The position numbers and the translations under genes were made by a program. From CAVPUA01 sp963828015 (lineage in GTDB: Bacteria > Actinomycetota > Actinomycetes > Mycobacteriales > Jatrophihabitantaceae), in contig CAWHCD010000002.1 in assembly GCA_963828015.1 (NCBI GenBank), positions 124,001-188,000 of the forward strand: a stretch of 64,000 bases of DNA, in the 5' to 3' direction. Positions 8,402 through 17,134 of this stretch are shown one piece after another; positions within the stretch are counted from its first letter, which is position 1; each line of letters opens with the position of its first letter. Under the pieces are notes generated by a model. That model was not told the origin of the DNA. It did no database searches and saw nothing but the letters and a program-made list of their open reading frames with translations.

Positions 8402-9273
8402 CTAGCGCGGGCCGCCGGGGAACTTGAGCAGCGAGCCGGCGTCGACGCGGATCTGCTGGCCGGTGATGTAGCGCGCCTCGTCGGAGGCGAGGAACAGCAC
8501 CAGGTTCGAGATGTCGACCGGCTCGACGTAGGGGATCGGCATGGCCTGGAACATCGTGAAGGCCGGCTCGACGTCCTCGCGGGTCGGGTTCTCCAGGTCG
8601 GGCCGGAACACGCTGTAGATGCCGTCGTTGTGCAGCAGGTGGGTGTTGCACGTTCGTCGGGTGGACGGCGTTGACCCGGATGAACTGCGGCGCGAGCTGC
8701 ATCGCCATCTGCTCGACGTAGCCGATCAGGGTCCGCTTGGCCCAGCCGTAGCCGGCGCCGCCCGGGCCCATCGCCGGGTTGGCGGTCGCATCGGGCAGCA
8801 TGGCCGGCGGTGGATCCGGTGATCGATGATCGAGGCGAACTCGGCCCAGGTGCGGAATGGCGACGGCGACGGCGTTCATCACGCCGATCAGGTCGACATC
8901 GGTCGGCGTCGACGAAGTCCATCGGATCGGGATCGCCCATGGCCATCGGCAGGATGCCGGCGTTGGCCACGACGATGTCGACGTGGCCGAACGTCGCTCG
9001 AGCCCGGCGTGCAGCGCGGCCTGCAGCTCGGAGCGTTCGCGGACGTCGGCCTGCGAGGCGACGATGCGCCGGCCCTCGGCCTCGACCAGGCGGACCGTCT
9101 CGGCCAGATCCTCCGGGGTGGAGAGCGGGATAGGGGTTGGACTCGATCTGCTTGCAGATGTCGACCGCGATGATGTCGGCGCCCTCCTTGGCCAGGCGCA
9201 CCGCGTGGCTGCGGCCCTGTCCACGCGCGGCTCCGGTGATGAAGGCGACCTTGCCTTCGAGGCGTCCTGCCAT
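8402..9273 (-). pseudogene. Mycofactocin-coupled SDR family oxidoreductase, frameshifted
   Basis: It starts MAGRLEGKVAFITGAARGQG after a strong AAAGGAG site. The N-terminus, GADIIAVDICKQIESNPYP, RIVASQADVR, VDIVVANAGILPM and the final RYITGQQIRVDAG place it in the mycofactocin-coupled SDR subfamily, which keeps its nicotinamide cofactor bound and passes electrons to mycofactocin. The active-site region reads YGWAK (YxxxK). The frame shifts at about 9130, 9000, 8910, 8850-8820 and 8650, each repairable by one base. Repaired, it is about 285 residues. It is last in the operon amidohydrolase, aldehyde dehydrogenase, SDR, and would oxidise an alcohol upstream of the aldehyde dehydrogenase. Confidence 0.82.
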
Positions 9274-9336
9274 GGTGTTACTCCTTTGAGCTAGTCGAGG
9301 TTGGGGCTCTGGATGAGGTCGGGGCGCAGTGCGCGG

Positions 9337-10825
9337 TCAGGCGCCGAGCGCGACCGCCTTGGTCTCGAGGTACTGCTCGAATCCTTCGAGGCCGTTCTGG
9401 CGGCCGATGCCACTGCTCTTGTAGCCGCCGAACGGCGCGTCGGCGCCGTACCAGACGCCGCCATTGACGCCGATCGTGCCGGTGCGGACGCGGCGGGCGA
9501 AGGCCAGCCCGCGGTCGGTCGAGGCGGAGAAGACGCCGCCGGACAGCCCGTACTCGCTGTCGTTGGCGATGCGCGACGGCATCGTCGTCGCCGTCGTGCG
9601 GGATCACCACGAGGACCGGGCCGAACACCTCCTTCTGCGCGATGTCGATCGAGTTGTCGACGTCGGCGAACAGCGTCGGCTCGACGTAGAAGCCCTTGGG
9701 CAGGTGGCTGGGACGGCCGCCGCCGACGACCAGGCGGGCGCCCTGCTCGACGGCGCGGTCGATGTGCCCGAGCACCCGCTCACGCTGCAGGGCGCTGATC
9801 TGCGGGCCCTGGATGTTCTGCGGATTGGTCGGGTCGCCGTAGGGGATGTTCTTGAAGACGGCTTCGAGGATCGCGATGGCCTCGTCGTAGCGGGCCCGGG
9901 GGACCAGGACGCGGCTGTTGATCGCGCAGCCCTGTCCGCCGTGCACGCAGGCCGAGCCGGCGAACGGGAGAATCGCGGTCAGGTCCTCGACGTCATCGAG
10001 GATGACCATGGCCGACTTGCCGCCGAGTTCGAGGAACACCCGCTTCAGGGTCGGCGCGCCCTTCTCCATGATCCGCTTGCCGGTCGCGGTCGATCCGGTG
10101 AAGGAGATCGCGTCGACGCGGGGATCGAGGGTCAGCAGCTCACCGACCAGGTGATCGGAGGAGGTCACGACGTTGACGACGCCGGCGGGGATGTCGGTGC
10201 GCTCGGCGATGATGCGACCGAGCCGGGTGGCGTTCCACGGGGTATCGGGGGCGGGCTTGATGACCGTCGTGTTGCCGGTGGCCAGGATCTGGCCCAGCTT
10301 GTTCGCGGTGATCTCGACCGGGAAGTTCCACGGGATGATCGCGCCGACGACGCCGATCGGCTCCTTCCAGACGCGTCGATGGCTGGGCATCCCGAACGGC
10401 GCCGCGTCGGGCAGGTCGCGCTCCCAGACGAACTCGTCGATCATCTTCGCCGGCCACAGGAACGAGTCCTGCAGCGGCGCGTCGAGCTGGGCCCCGTAGG
10501 TCAGCGACACCGGGGTGCCGACCTCGGCCACCAACTCGGCCCGCAGCTCTTCGCGCTCGATCTCGAACGCCTCGTGCAGCTGCTCGAGGCAGCGCTTGCG
10601 CAATGCCCGATTGGTCGCCCAGTCGCTCTCGTCGAAGGCCCTGCGGGCCGCGGAGATCGCTCGATCCATATCGGCGGCATCGGCGTCGGCAACCTGGCCC
10701 AGGACCTCTTCGGTCGCTGGGTTGATGTTGTCGAACTGCTTGCCGGATGCGGCATCGACCAGCTCGCCGTCGATGAGCATCCGCGTCTCGCCGGTGAACG
10801 ACGCCAATCCGGGACTTTCAGTCAT
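9337..10825 (-). CDS. NAD(P)-dependent aldehyde dehydrogenase (one frameshift)
   Basis: A repaired length of about 495 residues, typical for the family. The sequence shows the cofactor-site PWNFPVEITANK segment, the FTGSTATGK motif, the catalytic-base glutamate in LELGGKS, and the nucleophile region with cysteine in GGQGCAI. The C-terminal WYGADAPFGGYKSSGIGR motif lies in another frame. One extra base near 9582 (in GTCGCGC) splits the gene; removing it restores DAVRIANDSEYGLSGG. The ATG at 10823-10825 shares its first base with the stop of the upstream amidohydrolase (TGATG), implying coupled translation. It oxidises an aldehyde to the acid in the same pathway. Confidence 0.9.
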
Positions 10826-12042
10826 CACAAACCTTTCGATAGAGCGCGGGGGAAGTTGAGAACCTCGCGGGCATTGAGTTCGACGATCCGGTGGGCCTCA
10901 TCGTCGGGGACGTCGAGCAGGGACTCGGCGATCACCTTGCGGCTGTTGGGCCACTGCGAGTCCGAGTGGGGGTAGTCGACCTCGACGCAGATGCGGTCGA
11001 TCCCGATCGTGTGCCGATTGGCCAGCCCGTATTCGTCGGTGATGTAGCAGCCCCAGAAGTGCTTGCGCAGCAGCTCGCTCGGCCGGGTATCGAAGTCGAT
11101 CTTCTGGTAGTAGCGGTGCCGGCTCCAGGCGTAGTCGGCCCGTTCGGCGATGTAGGGGATCCAGCCGATCCCCCCTTCGGCCAGCATGATCTTCAGGCGC
11201 GGGTGCTTCTGCAGCTGGCCCGAGAACAGCAGATCGAGGGTCGACCACATCAGGTTGGTCGCGTACGCGGCCTGGAAGGTGACGGCGGGAACGTCGTCCT
11301 GCGCGGTCGGTCCGAAGCGGTCGGTGATGGGCTCGTCGGCGTGGGGCGCCAGAGCCGAGGCAGAGGCCGAGAACCCGGGCACGAAGCTGCCGGAGCCGAA
11401 GTGCAGGCTGATCGGTATCTGGGTCTCTTCGCACACGTCCCACAGCGGTCCCCAATAGTCGCTGTGGAAGGACGGCAGGCCCAGCGGCACGGGGCTGTCG
11501 GGGAAGGACACCGTGCGGGCGCCGTTCGCGGCGACGCGACGTAGTTCGGTCACCGCGAGCTCGACGTCCCATAGCGGGAGCAGGGCCAGTGGCACCAATC
11601 GCTCGGGGGCGGTGGCCGCCCACTCGTCGGTGCTGAAGTCGTTCCAGGCCCGCACGCAGGCCAAGGCCAGTTCTTTGTCCTTGGCCTTCAGGAACACCCG
11701 CCCGCCGAAGCCGGGGAAGGAGGGGTAGCAGCACGAGGCCTGGACTCCGTCGACGTCCATGTCCTTGACCCGCTCCACCGGGTCGTAACACCCGGGGATC
11801 ATGTCGTCGAAGCGCAGCGGCTCCATCCCGAAGTCCTTGGGTTCCTTGCCCGAGACGGCGTTGAGCCCGATGTAGGGGAAGACCTGGTCCTCCATGTGCC
11901 AGACGTGGCTGCCCTTCTCGTCCTCGACGATGCGCGGGCCCTCGGCGAGAAACCTGCTCGCCAGGCGATCGCTGAACACGCGGGGATGCTCGATCAGGTG
12001 ATCGTCAACCGAGACGATCTGCATGTCGTCCTGCAGCGGCAT
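10825..12042 (-). CDS. Amidohydrolase family (amidohydrolase 2) metal-dependent hydrolase
   Basis: A 405-residue TIM-barrel hydrolase, a distant paralogue of the one at 361-1659. The N-terminal VSVDDHLIEHP has the D-x-H metal pattern, ISLHFGSGSF carries a barrel histidine, and VEVDYPHSDSQWP supplies the conserved aspartate and histidine. It is the first gene of a minus-strand operon with the aldehyde dehydrogenase and the mycofactocin SDR. A hydrolytic or decarboxylating step on a ring-cleavage-type intermediate is plausible, but the substrate is not evident. Confidence 0.88.
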   Translation of the reverse strand: MPLQDDMQIVSVDDHLIEHPRVFSDRLASRFLAEGPRIVEDEKGSHVWHMEDQVFPYIGLNAVSGKEPKDFGMEPLRFDDMIPGCYDPVERVKDMDVDGVQASCCYPSFPGFGGRVFLKAKDKELALACVRAWNDFSTDEWAATAPERLVPLALLPLWDVELAVTELRRVAANGARTVSFPDSPVPLGLPSFHSDYWGPLWDVCEETQIPISLHFGSGSFVPGFSASASALAPHADEPITDRFGPTAQDDVPAVTFQAAYATNLMWSTLDLLFSGQLQKHPRLKIMLAEGGIGWIPYIAERADYAWSRHRYYQKIDFDTRPSELLRKHFWGCYITDEYGLANRHTIGIDRICVEVDYPHSDSQWPNSRKVIAESLLDVPDDEAHRIVELNAREVLNFPRALSKGL

Positions 12043-12135
12043 GGGTGTGCTCCCTTCACAGCGACGCTGTTGCCTCTATTGCGCACCTCTTTCGCGGACT
12101 TGGCAAGCCTCAAGTCCAGCGCGCGGCCGGCGCAG

Positions 12136-12146
12136 TTAATCGTTAA
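12136..12146. promoter_or_regulatory. Possible operator before the amidohydrolase operon
   Basis: TTAATCGTTAA has TTAA at both ends in inverted orientation around a three-base centre. It lies in the 159-bp gap between the LacI gene end and the amidohydrolase start, in the only AT-rich part of that gap. It could be a regulator site or part of the promoter; symmetry is the only evidence. Confidence 0.2.
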
Positions 12147-12201
12147 ACCAGATGGTGCTAAGAATTACACGATTCGAGTAGCGTTCGCAATGACAACCCG
12201 C

Positions 12202-13140
12202 TCAGGCGGAATCGCGACCGATCACCTCGGGCGGGCGCGGCGCCGCCGCTGGATCGGGCGGCAATTCCAGACCCATCCGGGCCGCTCGGCGACCGTAGGC
12301 GAAGGCATCCACGGCGACGGTGGTCAGGCTGGGATAGGCCGTCCGGCCGGCTGGGGTGTCGTCGAATCCCATGACCGCCACGCGCTGCGGCACGGCGACC
12401 TCGAGGCGGCGCAGCGCGGCGAGCAATAACAGTGCGACGTCGTCGTTGTAGGCCGCTATGGCGTCGAGCTCGCGATGCCGATCGAGCAGGGACGAGAGCA
12501 CCCGATCGGCCTCCTGCGGATCATCGGGGACGGTGAACGTGATCGGCCGTGAGTGCCCGGCGCTCTCGACGGCGTCGGAAAAGGCCTGCGCTCGGCCGTT
12601 CGCGGGGATCTCGAGCGCGGGTGCGGCGATCTGGGCGTAGGCCAATCGGCGGTAGCCGCGTTCGAGGAGCCAGCGCGCTTGGACGGCGGCCTCCGATCCG
12701 CGTACGAAGTCCTGTGCCGTCGCCTCGATCCGCGGGTCGACCGCGCCCTCGAGGAAACTGCGCAGGCTGATGACGGTTCGGGCCGAGGTCGCCCGCTCGA
12801 CCTCCTGCAGGGTCGATGCGCTCAGGTGACCGTGATGCACGAGCAGCACCAGATTGTGTTCGGACAGTTCGGCGTCGACGCCCTGGATGAATCGTTCGAC
12901 GGTCACGTTGGCCGGCAGCACGTCGACGTCGAGAATCACGATCCGCGACGTGCCGCTCCGCAGCGCCTGGGCGGCGTGATTGGGGACGTAGCCCAGGCTC
13001 GCCGCCGCCTCGAGCACCCGTTGGGTCGTGGCCGGGGAGATGCGGTGGCCGTCGGTGCGGTTGAGTACATAGCTCACCGTCGCCGTGGACACGCCGCTCG
13101 CGCGGGCCACGTCGGCCAGGGTCGCAGGCAGCCGGTTCAC
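12202..13140 (-). CDS. LacI family transcriptional regulator (arabinose unit)
   Basis: About 312 residues. The N-terminal helix-turn-helix TLADVARASGVSTATVSYVLN and hinge helix (NHAAQALRSGTS) are standard LacI features. The rest is the periplasmic-binding-protein-like effector domain, with the C-terminal VMGFDDTPAGR motif. I chose the GTG at 13140 (VNRLPATLADV); an upstream ATG at 13182 would add 14 non-family residues. It is divergent from the GH2 gene, and a LacI-type palindrome lies between at 13190-13203. It probably represses the GH2-araABD operon until an arabinose-related ligand binds. Confidence 0.88.
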   Translation of the reverse strand: MNRLPATLADVARASGVSTATVSYVLNRTDGHRISPATTQRVLEAAASLGYVPNHAAQALRSGTSRIVILDVDVLPANVTVERFIQGVDAELSEHNLVLLVHHGHLSASTLQEVERATSARTVISLRSFLEGAVDPRIEATAQDFVRGSEAAVQARWLLERGYRRLAYAQIAAPALEIPANGRAQAFSDAVESAGHSRPITFTVPDDPQEADRVLSSLLDRHRELDAIAAYNDDVALLLLAALRRLEVAVPQRVAVMGFDDTPAGRTAYPSLTTVAVDAFAYGRRAARMGLELPPDPAAAPRPPEVIGRDSA

Positions 13141-13189
13141 CGTGCGCAGTCTTCCACCCGGTCCGGGGCACGCTGTTCCCACGATGGAT

Positions 13190-13203
13190 TGTGAGCGCTA
13201 ACA
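13190..13203. promoter_or_regulatory. LacI-type operator
   Basis: TGTGAGCGCTAACA is a 14-bp palindrome with one mismatch pair and the AGCGCT core typical of LacI-family operators. It lies 50 bp from the regulator start and 24 bp before the probable TTG start of the GH2 gene. It therefore overlaps the promoter or leader, as expected for repression. Confidence 0.7.
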
Positions 13204-13226
13204 TACGGCCATCCCGAGGAGGGCTA

Positions 13227-15635
13227 TTGATTCGCACATCTTTCAACGATGACTGGCAGACCCGTCCGAAGGTGAACCCGTTCGCCGAGCTCGGTGGCTT
13301 GGTGGTGCCCTTCGAGCCGGTCACCCTTCCGCACGACGCCATGATCGGGCGGCGGCGGATCGACCCCGCCACCGACGGCTCGGCGCAGGGCGCCGCGAAC
13401 GCCTATTTCCCCGGCGGGGTAGTCGAGTACCGCAAGACGTTCCTCGTTCCGAGCGACCAACAGGGCCGCCGGATCGTGCTCCACTTCGAAGGCGTCTACC
13501 GCGACGCGATGGTCTACATCAACGGCGACTACGCCGGCCAGCGGCCGTACGGCTACTCACAGTTCTACCTGGACATAGACCCGTTCCTGCGCTTCGGCCA
13601 GGACAACCAGATCCAGGTCGAGGCCCGTACCCAGGAGGATTCGCGCTGGTACACGGGCGCCGGTATCTACCGCGACGTCTGGCTGCTCGTCGGCGGTCCG
13701 GTCCGGATCAAGCCCGAAGGTGTCCGCATCACCACGCCGGACGTCGATGACGAGCGAGCGGTCGTGGAGGTGGCCACGACGGTCGAGAACGACTCGAATG
13801 CCATTCGCACGGTCGAGGTCCAGATCGAACTGCGCGCCGCCGATGGAACGGTCGTCGCGGCCGATCGTTGCCCGCTCACCGTGCTGCCCCGAGCTGCCGC
13901 CACGGCTCGCCAGCGGGTGTATGTCCGCGAGCCGGCTCTATGGGGCCCGGATTCGCCCAGCCTCTACACCGGCGCCGTGACGCTCACCGGCGCCGACGGT
14001 GACCTCGACTCCGATTCGGTCACCTTCGGGATCCGAACGCTGCGCCTGGATCCCGAACACGGCCTGCGCCTGAATGGGCAGACGATCAAACTGCGCGGCG
14101 CCTGCATCCACCACGACAACGGTGTCCTCGGCGCGGCAACCTACCCGCAGGCGGAGCAGCGGCGAATCCGCATCCTCAAGGGTGCGGGGTTCAATGCCGT
14201 TCGGATGGCCCACCACCCCATGAGCAACGCCATGCTCGACGCCTGCGATCGCCTAGGCATGCTGGTGATGGACGAGACGTTCGACGTCTGGACGGCGGCC
14301 AAGTCCGGCTACGACTACAGCCTCAACTTTCCGGAGTGGTGGGAACGCGACGTCGAGGCGATGGTGGCCAAGGACTTCAACCATCCCAGCGTCATCCTGT
14401 ACTCGATCGGCAACGAGATCGCCGAAGTGGGTTCACCGGCCGGCGCCGCTCGCGCGCGTTCCCTCGCCGAGAAGGTCCGCTCGCTGGACGGCACCCGCTA
14501 CGTCACCAACAGCATCAACAGCATGCTGGCTGTGCTCTCGGAACTGTCGGCACTGCGCAGGCAGGCTGATCAGGGCACCGGCATCAACACCGCCATGGCC
14601 GACCCGGGCGCCATGATGAACGCCATCGCGACCTCCGAGTTGGCCACCAGGCGGACGGCCGAGGCGTTCGGCATGCTCGACGTGGCCGGCATGAACTACT
14701 CCGAGGACCGCTACGCCCTAGATGCGGAGCTGTTCCCGAACCGGATCATCGTCGGGGCCGAGACCTTCCCGACCCGGATTGCCAGCCTCTGGAACCTGGT
14801 TCGGCAACATCAGCACGTCATCGGCGATTTCACCTGGACCGGCTGGGACTACTTGGGCGAGGCCGGCGCGGGGCGGCCCCAGTACGCGACCGAGGACGGC
14901 GCCCGCCCGACATTCACTGCGCCCTTCCCCTACCTGCTGGCCGGTACGGGTGACATCGACATCACCGCCCATCGCCGGCCGGTGTCCTACTACCGCGAGA
15001 TCGTCTTCGGCTTGCGAAGTGATCCGTTCCTGGCCGTCGGGCGACCGGAGCACTATGCCGACACCTACGCCGGGAGCCCGTGGGCGTGGAGCGACGTGGT
15101 GGCCAGCTGGACCTGGCCCGGCTACGAAGGCGCCCCGGTGCGGGTCGAGGTCTACAGCGATGCCGACGAGGTCGAGCTGCTGGTCGAGGGAACCAGCCTG
15201 GGCCGGCAGGCGGTCGGTCCGGAAAACAGCTACCGGACGGCGTTCGACGCGGTCTACCAGCCCGGACGCCTCGAGGTGATCGCATATCGCGACGGCGTGG
15301 AGTCCGGTCGCGATCACCTGCACTCAGCCGTCGGGCCCCTGCAGCTGCGCGGCGAGGCCGAAGCCGCCGGCGACCTCGTCTTCGTCACGTTCGCGCTGAC
15401 CGACGCGGCCGGAACCGTCCATCAGGGAGCGGATCGGGCGGTCAGCCTGACGCTCAGCAACGCCGTCCTACTCGGCTTCGGCAGCGCCGACCCGGCCACC
15501 GAGCAACGCTTCGACGCCACCGTTCGCCATACCTATGAAGGACGGGCGCTGGCGGTCATCCGCGTCACGGAGGGCGCCGAGGCTCGGCTGCTCGTATCGG
15601 CTCCGGACTGCGCGCCGCTCGAGATCACGTGTTGA
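13227..15635 (+). CDS. Glycoside hydrolase family 2 protein
   Basis: About 802 residues with the GH2 layout: N-terminal sugar-binding jelly roll (RTSFNDDWQTRPKVNPF), Ig-like domain, catalytic TIM barrel, and C-terminal Ig-like/DUF4982-type domains. The acid/base is the glutamate in LYSIGNEIAE; the likely nucleophile is the glutamate in IIVGAETFP. There is no signal peptide, so it acts inside the cell on imported oligosaccharide. I chose the TTG at 13227: GAGGAGGG (13216-13223) precedes it, and the longer GTG start at 13191 would put coding sequence inside the LacI operator. GH2 includes galactosidases, glucuronidases and arabinosidases. The araABD genes downstream favour release of L-arabinose. 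Confidence 0.88.
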   Translation: MIRTSFNDDWQTRPKVNPFAELGGLVVPFEPVTLPHDAMIGRRRIDPATDGSAQGAANAYFPGGVVEYRKTFLVPSDQQGRRIVLHFEGVYRDAMVYINGDYAGQRPYGYSQFYLDIDPFLRFGQDNQIQVEARTQEDSRWYTGAGIYRDVWLLVGGPVRIKPEGVRITTPDVDDERAVVEVATTVENDSNAIRTVEVQIELRAADGTVVAADRCPLTVLPRAAATARQRVYVREPALWGPDSPSLYTGAVTLTGADGDLDSDSVTFGIRTLRLDPEHGLRLNGQTIKLRGACIHHDNGVLGAATYPQAEQRRIRILKGAGFNAVRMAHHPMSNAMLDACDRLGMLVMDETFDVWTAAKSGYDYSLNFPEWWERDVEAMVAKDFNHPSVILYSIGNEIAEVGSPAGAARARSLAEKVRSLDGTRYVTNSINSMLAVLSELSALRRQADQGTGINTAMADPGAMMNAIATSELATRRTAEAFGMLDVAGMNYSEDRYALDAELFPNRIIVGAETFPTRIASLWNLVRQHQHVIGDFTWTGWDYLGEAGAGRPQYATEDGARPTFTAPFPYLLAGTGDIDITAHRRPVSYYREIVFGLRSDPFLAVGRPEHYADTYAGSPWAWSDVVASWTWPGYEGAPVRVEVYSDADEVELLVEGTSLGRQAVGPENSYRTAFDAVYQPGRLEVIAYRDGVESGRDHLHSAVGPLQLRGEAEAAGDLVFVTFALTDAAGTVHQGADRAVSLTLSNAVLLGFGSADPATEQRFDATVRHTYEGRALAVIRVTEGAEARLLVSAPDCAPLEITC

Positions 15636-17125
15636 CGCCCTTCGCCGGCCAGGAGGTCTGGTTCCTGACCGGCAGCCAGCACCTCTACGGCGAGTCGACC
15701 CTGGCGCAGGTCGCGGCTCAATCCCAAGAGGTCGTTCGGCAACTGGATTCCCTGCCGGTCACGGTTCGGTGGCTGCCGGTGCTGACCGACTCGGACTCGA
15801 TTCAGCAGGCCATGATCGATGCCAACTCGGCGGCGAACTGTGTCGGTGTCATCGCCTGGATGCATACGTTCTCGCCGGCCAAGATGTGGATCCGTGGCCT
15901 CACGGCCTTGGCCAAGCCGCTACTGCATCTGCATACCCAGGCCAACCAGACGCTGCCCTGGGCCAGTCTGGACATGGATTTCATGAACCTGAACCAGTCC
16001 GCCCATGGCGACCGGGAGTTCGGATTCATCCAAACGCGTCTGGGGTTGGGCTCGACCATCGTGGTCGGTCACGTCGGCAACCCAGCGACCCGGCAGCGCG
16101 TCGCGGACTGGGCTCGGGTGGCGAGTGCGTGGAGTGAGATGCGCTCGATGGACCTGGCCCGCTTCGGCGACAACATGCGCGGGGTCGCAGTCACCGAGGG
16201 CGACAAGGTCGAGGCCGAGGTGCATTTCGGGACGTCGGTGAACACGTACTCGGTCAACGACCTGGTGGCCCTCGTCGATCAGGTGCCCGATCGCGAGATC
16301 GATGAGCTGATAGCGCAGTACCTCGACTCCTACGACGTCGCGCCCGAACTGCGGCCCGCCGGTGAGCGCCACGATTCGTTGCGCTACGGCGCCCGGGTCG
16401 AGGCCGGGTTGCGCACCTTCCTCTCCGAGGGCGGCTTCACGGCCTTCACCACCAACTTCGAGGACCTCGGTGGACTGCGCCAGCTGCCCGGCCTGGCGGT
16501 GCAACGGCTGATGGCCGACGGCTACGGCTTCGGCGGCGAGGGCGACTGGAAGACATCGATGATGCTGCGCACGCTGAAGGTCATGGGTCATGGCCGGCCG
16601 GGCGGCACCTCGTTCATGGAGGACTACACCTACCACTACGGCCCGGGTCCCCAGCGGATCCTGGGTGCTCACATGCTCGAGGTGTGTCCCTCGATCGCCG
16701 GCACCCGGCCGAGCCTGCAGATCCATCCGCTGAGCATCGGCGGCCGGGAGGATCCGGTGCGGCTGAAGTTCTCGGCCGCTCCTGGACCGGGCATCGTCGT
16801 CGGCCTGGCCGACCTGGGCGACCGGTTCCGCCTGAGCGCCAATGTGGTCACCGTCGTCGAACCGGACGAGGACCTACCCAAGCTGCCGGTGGCCTTCGCC
16901 GTGTGGGAGCCCGAGCCCTCGCTCGAGACCTCGGCGCAGTGCTGGCTGGCCGCCGGGGGCCCACACCACACCGTGCTGTCCACTTCGCTCGACGCAGACC
17001 TGATCGACACGTTCGCCGCGATGACTCGTACCGAGCTCGTACTGATCGACGAAGCCACCACCTATCGCGCCTTCACCCGTGAGCTGCGGTGGAATCAGGC
17101 CTACTACAAGACGTCCGCGCGGTAG
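15629..17125 (+). CDS. araA: L-arabinose isomerase
   Basis: A 498-residue enzyme, the usual AraA length, converting L-arabinose to L-ribulose with a manganese ion. The N-terminal EVWFLTGSQHLYGE, the WMHTFSPAKMWIRGL segment, the active-site glutamate region GFGGEGDWKT and METAL-site ending (EDYTYHYGPG, GAHMLEVCPSI) match the family closely. The GTG at 15629 overlaps the GH2 stop by seven bases; a TTG at 15632 is an alternative. It is the first of three arabinose catabolism genes in order. Confidence 0.97.
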   Translation: MLTPFAGQEVWFLTGSQHLYGESTLAQVAAQSQEVVRQLDSLPVTVRWLPVLTDSDSIQQAMIDANSAANCVGVIAWMHTFSPAKMWIRGLTALAKPLLHLHTQANQTLPWASLDMDFMNLNQSAHGDREFGFIQTRLGLGSTIVVGHVGNPATRQRVADWARVASAWSEMRSMDLARFGDNMRGVAVTEGDKVEAEVHFGTSVNTYSVNDLVALVDQVPDREIDELIAQYLDSYDVAPELRPAGERHDSLRYGARVEAGLRTFLSEGGFTAFTTNFEDLGGLRQLPGLAVQRLMADGYGFGGEGDWKTSMMLRTLKVMGHGRPGGTSFMEDYTYHYGPGPQRILGAHMLEVCPSIAGTRPSLQIHPLSIGGREDPVRLKFSAAPGPGIVVGLADLGDRFRLSANVVTVVEPDEDLPKLPVAFAVWEPEPSLETSAQCWLAAGGPHHTVLSTSLDADLIDTFAAMTRTELVLIDEATTYRAFTRELRWNQAYYKTSAR

Positions 17126-17134
17126 GCGATCGAC

